A DNA stretch of 12,515 nt, from contig JAJYOS010000085.1 of the NCBI GenBank assembly GCA_021796055.1, positions 1 to 12,515 on the forward strand, read 5' to 3'. The notes beneath the pieces are model-generated. The model was not told the DNA's origin and did not search any database. It saw only the letters and a list, made by a program, of their open reading frames with translations. The position numbers and the translations under genes were made by a program. This stretch comes from Bacteroidota bacterium. Its GTDB lineage: Bacteria; Bacteroidota; Kryptoniia; Kryptoniales; JAKASW01. Below, in pieces: positions 8,174 through 12,515 of the stretch (its first letter is position 1; each line of letters begins with the position of its first letter).

Positions 8174-9676
8174 ATGATACGATCTTTCGCACTGAGCAGT
8201 TTCTGCCTGATGTTGGTGGCGGTCGGTGCCCCGGCCCGCACGCGCGTTACAGTAAACGTAGACACGCGGTCTCAAGGAGTGTTCATCCCTGCTGACTTCG
8301 TCGGATTGAGTTTCGGCACTGCTACGGAAAAAGCCGGCAACCGCGGCATGCACGGACACATGTTCAAGCCGACGAACACGGAGCTCATCGCCTTATTCAG
8401 GGAAATGGGCATCAGGAATCTCAGAATGGGCGGAGTAAGCGTAGATAATGAAAAGCGTATTCCGACAAGAAAAGATATCGACCTTCTATTTGGATTCGCG
8501 AAGGCGGCCGGAGTGAAGGTTATCTACTCTGTGCGACTTCTAAAGGGTAATCCGTACCAGGATGCTTCAATAGCGAGGTATGTCTGGAAGAAGTATGGGA
8601 ACTATCTCGATTGTTTTACAATCGGGAACGAGCCGGATTGGCATTATTACCATATTCATCATTCGCAAATCCACGAGTCATCTCCGGGAGTGCTCGGCTC
8701 GGCTTACGCGTCCTACTTCGCAAGCTGGAAAAAGTTCGCCACGATCATCGCCGATTCAGTTCCTGGAGCCAGATTTGCCGGACCCGATGCCGGCTCGAAT
8801 TATCCCATTCCCGGCTCGAAGAACAATTCCTACAATGGGAAGTCATGGACTCTTAATTTTGCCGTCGATGCATCGGAGTGGAAGATCCCCAATTCGGGTT
8901 CACTGTCCTTCGTGACTCAACACAATTATACGGGTGAAAATGCCAAGACGCAGAGACTCACCCCGTCCGAGATGGTCAGAATGATGCTTTCTCCGGTTTG
9001 GGATAATTCATATTATCCGGCTCTCTACAAGGCCATCGGCACGCCAGTATTGCCGGAAGGTTTAAGGTATCGCCTGACCGAGTCGAACAGCTTCAGCGGC
9101 GGCGTGAAGAACGGAAGCGATTGTTTCGCAACTGCGCTTTACTCGCTTGATTATCTTTACTGGTGGGCAGAGCATCATTGTCTCGGTGTCAATTTCCACA
9201 CTACCCAGTGGCTATATAACGGCACAATATGCCTTGACTCGTCGGGAAATTATCAGGTGCGGCCGATGGGTTATGGGATCAAGGCTTTCAATATTGGAGG
9301 GCACGGCGACATCATGCCTGTGAGAGTTTCGAATCCGCAGAAAGTTAACATGACAACCTACGCCGTTAAACAAACTAATCGGCTCTGCGTCACATTGATT
9401 AACAAAGAATTCGGCAGAGGTGCAAGAGAAGTGAAGGCTGAAATTGAGTCACCTGGTTACACCGGATCGGCGAGGCTGATGTTGCTCGAATCAAAAGGCC
9501 ACAACGCGTTTGCCACGTCGGGAATCACACTTGGAGGGGCAACCATAAAAAATAGCGGACCATGGGAAGGGAAATGGACACCTGTGAGGGGAATAGGTAC
9601 TGATACTTACGATGTGAAAATCCCTCCTTCGACCGCCGCTATTCTGGAAATCTCGTCAAATTCTGCCGGCAAATGA
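8174..9676 (+). CDS. GH79-like glycoside hydrolase (beta-glucuronidase-type fold), secreted
   Basis: A 500-residue protein with a signal peptide (1-22, MIRSFALSSFCLMLVAVGAPA), a TIM-barrel catalytic domain (about 35-375) and a C-terminal beta domain (about 380-495). The clan GH-A signature is clear: acid/base Glu153 in FTIGNEPDWH and nucleophile Glu303 in YRLTESNSFSGG, followed by CFATALYSLDYLYWWAEH and LGVNFHT, which strongly recall GH79 beta-glucuronidases (that family has an ESNS/ETNS-like strand, an ALWALD helix and GVNFHT). GH79 members release glucuronic or 4-O-methyl-glucuronic acid from arabinogalactan-protein and similar glycans, or act as heparanases; exact specificity is unknown, and another clan-A family is possible. 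ATG 8174 was chosen over TTG 8033 because it gives a proper signal peptide; no Shine-Dalgarno site is obvious. Its TGA overlaps the next start by 4 bases. A periplasmic location is inferred from Sec export without a T9SS domain. Confidence 0.78.
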   Translation: MIRSFALSSFCLMLVAVGAPARTRVTVNVDTRSQGVFIPADFVGLSFGTATEKAGNRGMHGHMFKPTNTELIALFREMGIRNLRMGGVSVDNEKRIPTRKDIDLLFGFAKAAGVKVIYSVRLLKGNPYQDASIARYVWKKYGNYLDCFTIGNEPDWHYYHIHHSQIHESSPGVLGSAYASYFASWKKFATIIADSVPGARFAGPDAGSNYPIPGSKNNSYNGKSWTLNFAVDASEWKIPNSGSLSFVTQHNYTGENAKTQRLTPSEMVRMMLSPVWDNSYYPALYKAIGTPVLPEGLRYRLTESNSFSGGVKNGSDCFATALYSLDYLYWWAEHHCLGVNFHTTQWLYNGTICLDSSGNYQVRPMGYGIKAFNIGGHGDIMPVRVSNPQKVNMTTYAVKQTNRLCVTLINKEFGRGAREVKAEIESPGYTGSARLMLLESKGHNAFATSGITLGGATIKNSGPWEGKWTPVRGIGTDTYDVKIPPSTAAILEISSNSAGK

Positions 9677-10425
9677 GAAGCGAAACCTCTCTGAAGATTC
9701 CCGGCGTAAACAACCCTCAGGGAAGAGTAGTCAAATCGAATGTTCTTAACTCCATAAAGATTGATATTATTTCTCAGAATCTTAAGCCTGGGCAGCTGGT
9801 ACACGAAGATGAACTAGCGAGCAAGTACGGCATAAGTCGTACCCCTATTCGAGAAATTCTTCGGATGCTAGAATATGAGGACCTCGTGAAGATAGTGCCG
9901 AAAGTGGGCACCTTCATTTCGGAACTGACCGCTAAGGATATAGAGGAGGTACTTGAAATAAGGATCTCCCTCGAGCCGGCAGCGGCGAAAGCTGCTGCCT
10001 TCAAGGCGACTGATGAACAGCTTGGAGAATTTCGGGAGATAGATCGTCAGCTGACTATCGCGATTGAAAAGCAGGACAGCGTTATCTCTTTTGAGGCTGA
10101 TAGACGACTCCACGATCTAATATTGATTACTGCGGGGAATGAACGTTCTAGAAGAATTATAAACAGTCTCATGGGACAAATCTACAGGATAAGATTCATC
10201 TCCCGACACAAGCCGGGGAGGATCGAGACTACTGTGGCAGAGCACAAAACAATTGTCTCTGCAATCCTGAACAAGCTTCCTGAGGAAGCCGAGAAAGCGA
10301 TGCGCTCGCACCTTGCAAACACATGGAAGCTTCTCCTGCCATCCTCCGATATGGAAGCACAGTTTCAGTCTCTCGTGAGAAGGTCCGTTAATCTGGAACA
10401 AAGATCGGATAGAGGTCTACTCTAA
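9673..10425 (+). CDS. GntR-family transcriptional regulator, FadR/FCD subfamily
   Basis: A 250-residue cytoplasmic regulator. The N-terminal winged helix-turn-helix (about 18-85) shows the family pattern LKPGQLVHEDELASKYGIS, then RTPIREILRMLE and a wing ending VGTFIS. The C-terminal all-helical FCD ligand domain (about 88-220) carries the usual metal-binding set: Asp143 and His147 (ADRRLHDLI), His191 (AEHKTIV) and His213 (MRSHL), all present, so it probably binds a metal-coordinated carboxylate. FCD proteins commonly sense sugar acids such as uronates, which fits the GH79-like gene it is fused to by an ATGA overlap; that ligand is inference. The overlap implies translational coupling, as no Shine-Dalgarno site precedes it. 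It probably represses or activates this hydrolase cluster; an operator was not identified. The C-terminal tail (about 222-250) extends beyond the FCD core. Confidence 0.9.
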   Translation: MRSETSLKIPGVNNPQGRVVKSNVLNSIKIDIISQNLKPGQLVHEDELASKYGISRTPIREILRMLEYEDLVKIVPKVGTFISELTAKDIEEVLEIRISLEPAAAKAAAFKATDEQLGEFREIDRQLTIAIEKQDSVISFEADRRLHDLILITAGNERSRRIINSLMGQIYRIRFISRHKPGRIETTVAEHKTIVSAILNKLPEEAEKAMRSHLANTWKLLLPSSDMEAQFQSLVRRSVNLEQRSDRGLL

Positions 10426-10465
10426 GTCCCGAGACAGCTGCCAAAACCTAAACATCATGGACAAA

Positions 10466-10494
10466 GTTGCGTTAGCTCCGTGTGAGCCTACAAC
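10466..10494 (+). terminator. Weak bulged hairpin after the regulator gene, possible terminator or operator
   Basis: In the 122-base gap between the regulator and the GH172 gene, GTTG pairs with CAAC, TA with TA, and GCTC with GAGC around a CGTGT loop, with bulges on both arms (CGT left, C right). A pyrimidine-rich stretch (TTCTTTCCTC) follows. It could be a weak intrinsic terminator or a dyad site for the GntR protein; the many bulges make both uncertain. The rest of the gap shows only an AAAGGA ribosome site at 10536-10541 for the next gene. Confidence 0.25.
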
Positions 10495-10547
10495 TTCTTT
10501 CCTCAAATTTCCCTCCCAGTATCAATAGATCAAGTAAAGGATAATCA

Positions 10548-11687
10548 ATGAAAAGTTTCGTGCTGCTGGTCTCTCTGGTCGTTCTAACATCAACGTCATA
10601 CGGTCAGACTCTATACAACGGTTTGAATGTGGGACTCCACAACCTTTATCGACTGTCGAACGCGGTAACGCGATCTATCGGTCCTGAAAATCCGACAGGA
10701 GGGAAAGGAAAAGGGGGGATGGCAACGATTGGAGAAGGGACTGCCTCCAAGCCCGCGCGTGATTTGGGCCAGGGATGGAAGGTGAATCCGTTCATAAGAA
10801 TCGGCCGAGATTCGACTTACGTGCTGGCGGACATAAAAGGGCCGGGCGAAATACAGCACATATGGATGACTCCGACCCGAAATTGGAGACTCGATATTCT
10901 CAAGATCTACTGGGACGGCGAAAAGCATCCTTCGGTTGAAGTGCCTGTCGGCGATTTCTTCGCCTGCGGATGGGGAAAATATTGTCAGATAAATTCGCTC
11001 CCCATTTGTGTAAATCCGAGATCGGGGTTGAATAGCTATTGGAAGATGCCGTTCCGAAAAGAGTGCAAGATCACGATGACGAATCTAAATCCAACGAGAA
11101 TGGTCTTGTACTATCAGGTCGACTACACATTGACCAAGGTCCCGAAGAACATCGGATATTTTTGCGCCCAGTTCAGTACAGTTAATGCGGTCCGGTACAA
11201 GCATGATTACACTATCGTCGACAGCATCGAGGGCAAAGGCCAGTATGTCGGGACTTATCTCGCCTGGTCGCCTCATTCCGACGGCTGGTGGGGTGAAGGA
11301 GAAATAAAATTCTACATCGACGGAGATAGTAAGTTCCCGACGATATGCGGCACGGGTACCGAAGACTATTTTGGCGGGTCCTACGGCTTCGACAATGACG
11401 GTCATCTTCAGGAATTCTCGACGCCATACTCAGGCATGCCGCAAGTGATCGTGCCAAACGGCGTCAACACCTGGGTGTACAAGATAGGCATGTACAGATG
11501 GCACATATTGGATCCCATCAGGTTCGACAAGAGCCTAAGAGTTAAGATTCAGGATCTTGGCTGGCAGGCGGGACACAAATATTTACCAAGGGAGGACGAT
11601 ATATCTTCGGTCGCTTACTGGTATCAGACCGAGCCGCATCATCCGTTCCCAAAGCTTCCATCGAAGCACGAGCTGATACAGAATTAA
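10548..11687 (+). CDS. DUF2961 / GH172-family protein, secreted
   Basis: A 379-residue protein with a signal peptide (1-19, MKSFVLLVSLVVLTSTSYG, cleavage before QTLYNG). It matches DUF2961, now GH172: PTGGKGKGGMA (49-59), GPGEIQHIWMT (98-108), LDILKIYWDGEKHPSVEVPVG (116-135), the WWGEGEIKFYIDGD segment (247-260) and GTGTEDYFGGSYGF (268-281). Acidic residues in the last two motifs (Glu250, Glu252, Glu272) are candidates for catalysis, but I do not assign roles. Characterised GH172 enzymes act on D-arabinofuranosides and on alpha-D-fructofuranosides/difructose dianhydride; they form oligomers of double-jelly-roll units. Length is typical of a single-unit family member. Shine-Dalgarno AAAGGA lies 6 bases before ATG. 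Downstream, a GH92 gene starts 25 bases on, so the two are likely co-transcribed. The substrate here is unknown; a furanoside branch of the glycan is the family-based guess. Confidence 0.88.
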   Translation: MKSFVLLVSLVVLTSTSYGQTLYNGLNVGLHNLYRLSNAVTRSIGPENPTGGKGKGGMATIGEGTASKPARDLGQGWKVNPFIRIGRDSTYVLADIKGPGEIQHIWMTPTRNWRLDILKIYWDGEKHPSVEVPVGDFFACGWGKYCQINSLPICVNPRSGLNSYWKMPFRKECKITMTNLNPTRMVLYYQVDYTLTKVPKNIGYFCAQFSTVNAVRYKHDYTIVDSIEGKGQYVGTYLAWSPHSDGWWGEGEIKFYIDGDSKFPTICGTGTEDYFGGSYGFDNDGHLQEFSTPYSGMPQVIVPNGVNTWVYKIGMYRWHILDPIRFDKSLRVKIQDLGWQAGHKYLPREDDISSVAYWYQTEPHHPFPKLPSKHELIQN

Positions 11688-11712
11688 GATTAATTAAGTT
11701 ATGGAGTAGAAT

Positions 11713-12515
11713 ATGTTGAAACTAGTACGCGGGATGGCATGGCGTTTCTGTATTTCAATTTTCATGATTGTACCGACCACCATTTTTGCGAAAGTGTTAC
11801 CAGAACCGGCTCCTGGAAAAACCGCTTATAAATTTCAGGATCTGGTAAAATATGTGAATCCGTTCTGCGGCACCGCGGGAGACGGCAACTGCTATCCAGG
11901 CGCTTCTGCTCCGTTTGGAATGGTTCAATGGAGCCCCGATGTCGGCAAGAGACCTGTGTACAGCGGATACAACTATAAGGATTCGACCATATATGACTTC
12001 AGCATGAATCAGTTGAGCGGTGCCGGTTGTGTCTATGCTGGAGATTTCGGTTTCATGCCGCTCCTTTCGAGCGGATTGAGCTCCGCGCCTGCCAACCGGT
12101 ACGCCTATTCAACTCCTTTTTCTCACGCAAACGAATCAGCGAAGCCAGGGTATTACAGCGTTAAGATGGATAATGGGATCCACGTCCAACTGACCGCGAC
12201 AACCAGGAGCGGATTCGGACGCTTCACTTTCCCCGGCAATGATGCCGGGACTATTACGGTTAACGCGGCGAGCGACCAGAACGCGGTCTCGTTGGCCTTT
12301 GTACGCATCGATCCTTCGACCCGGTCCATTTCGGGTGCGGAAGTGAGCGGACATTTCTGCCGGAAGCGCGATGAGACTACGATATATTTTTACGCTGTCT
12401 TCAGCCGCCCGTTTTCGGGATATGGTACATGGAGCGACAACACTCTGTCCCGCGGCTCCACGCAGGGAGACGGCAAAGCGTCCGGCGCTTATGTCACGTT
12501 TAATTTGTCGGGCAA
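11713..12515 (+). CDS. GH92 alpha-mannosidase-like protein, N-terminal part (3' end outside window)
   Basis: An open frame from ATG 11713 (GGAG at 11703-11706, 6 bases upstream) runs to the right edge with no stop: 267 whole codons. After a signal peptide (about 1-26, WRFCISIFMIVPTTIFA) it matches the GH92 N-terminal beta-sandwich: LVKYVNPFCGTAGDGNCYPGA (44-64), PFGMVQWSPD, SGYNYKDSTIYDFSMNQLSG, GDFGFMPLL, FSHANESAKPGYYSV and HVQLTATTRSGFGRFTFPG. GH92 enzymes are calcium-dependent inverting exo-alpha-mannosidases; their catalytic acid and calcium ligands lie largely in the missing C-terminal domain, so activity cannot be judged. The AGDFGFMP and SHANESAKPGYY wording recalls the GH92 branch also common in Actinobacteria. 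The usual His in the SxTHLSG motif is replaced (SMNQLSG). It ends the visible hydrolase cluster; more genes may follow. Confidence 0.9.
   Translation, partial: MLKLVRGMAWRFCISIFMIVPTTIFAKVLPEPAPGKTAYKFQDLVKYVNPFCGTAGDGNCYPGASAPFGMVQWSPDVGKRPVYSGYNYKDSTIYDFSMNQLSGAGCVYAGDFGFMPLLSSGLSSAPANRYAYSTPFSHANESAKPGYYSVKMDNGIHVQLTATTRSGFGRFTFPGNDAGTITVNAASDQNAVSLAFVRIDPSTRSISGAEVSGHFCRKRDETTIYFYAVFSRPFSGYGTWSDNTLSRGSTQGDGKASGAYVTFNLSG

Noticed and set aside
12232..12249. Perfect 7-bp hairpin (CCCGGCA / TGCCGGG, loop ATGA)
   Set aside because: It is inside the GH92 coding sequence, encodes conserved-looking residues, and has no T tract; chance is the simplest explanation.
1..12515. Mobile elements, CRISPR arrays, tRNA or rRNA genes
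   Set aside because: No transposase or integrase motifs, terminal repeats, regularly spaced repeats or recognisable structural RNA sequence were seen on either strand.

Overview
The window looks like chromosomal DNA from a glycan-degrading member of the Bacteroidota/Chlorobiota group, most plausibly an Ignavibacteria-like lineage. This is inference from gene content: a FecR-type anti-sigma factor next to a TonB-dependent receptor with an N-terminal STN signalling domain; a type IX secretion (T9SS) C-terminal sorting domain with the YPNPFNPTT motif common in Ignavibacteria and relatives; and purine-rich Shine-Dalgarno-like sites before several genes. All eight genes supported here lie on the + strand, and no RNA gene, mobile element or CRISPR array was seen.

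Layout. (1) 1-744 is the 3' part of a fecR-like gene cut by the left edge. Two bases later, 747-3971 encodes a 1074-residue TonB-dependent receptor (signal peptide, STN, carboxypeptidase-regulatory-like domain, plug, barrel). (2) A 94-base gap with two mutually exclusive hairpins leads into 4066-5799, a secreted parallel beta-helix-like protein ending in a T9SS sorting domain. A strong hairpin follows at 5826-5859. (3) After a 315-base gap comes a glycoside hydrolase cluster: a GH2 enzyme (6115-7959), a GH79-like enzyme (start re-assigned to 8174, ending 9676), a GntR/FCD regulator overlapping it by 4 bases (9673-10425), a GH172/DUF2961 protein (10548-11687), and the N-terminal 267 codons of a GH92 alpha-mannosidase-like protein running off the right edge (11713 onward).

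How the parts may work together (inference). The FecR-receptor pair resembles a trans-envelope signalling receptor, with its ECF sigma factor probably just to the left. The beta-helix protein would be exported to the cell surface by T9SS and could bind or cut a polysaccharide. The receptor could import the fragments, and the four Sec-exported glycosidases (probably periplasmic) could trim them. No SusD-like lipoprotein is present, so this is not a canonical Bacteroidetes SusC/SusD locus. The enzymes (GH2, GH79-like, GH172, GH92) suggest a branched glycan with uronic acid, arabinofuranose/fructofuranose-type and mannose-type linkages; no single substrate can be named. The left three genes and the right five genes may be separate transcription units, so their functional link is not proven.
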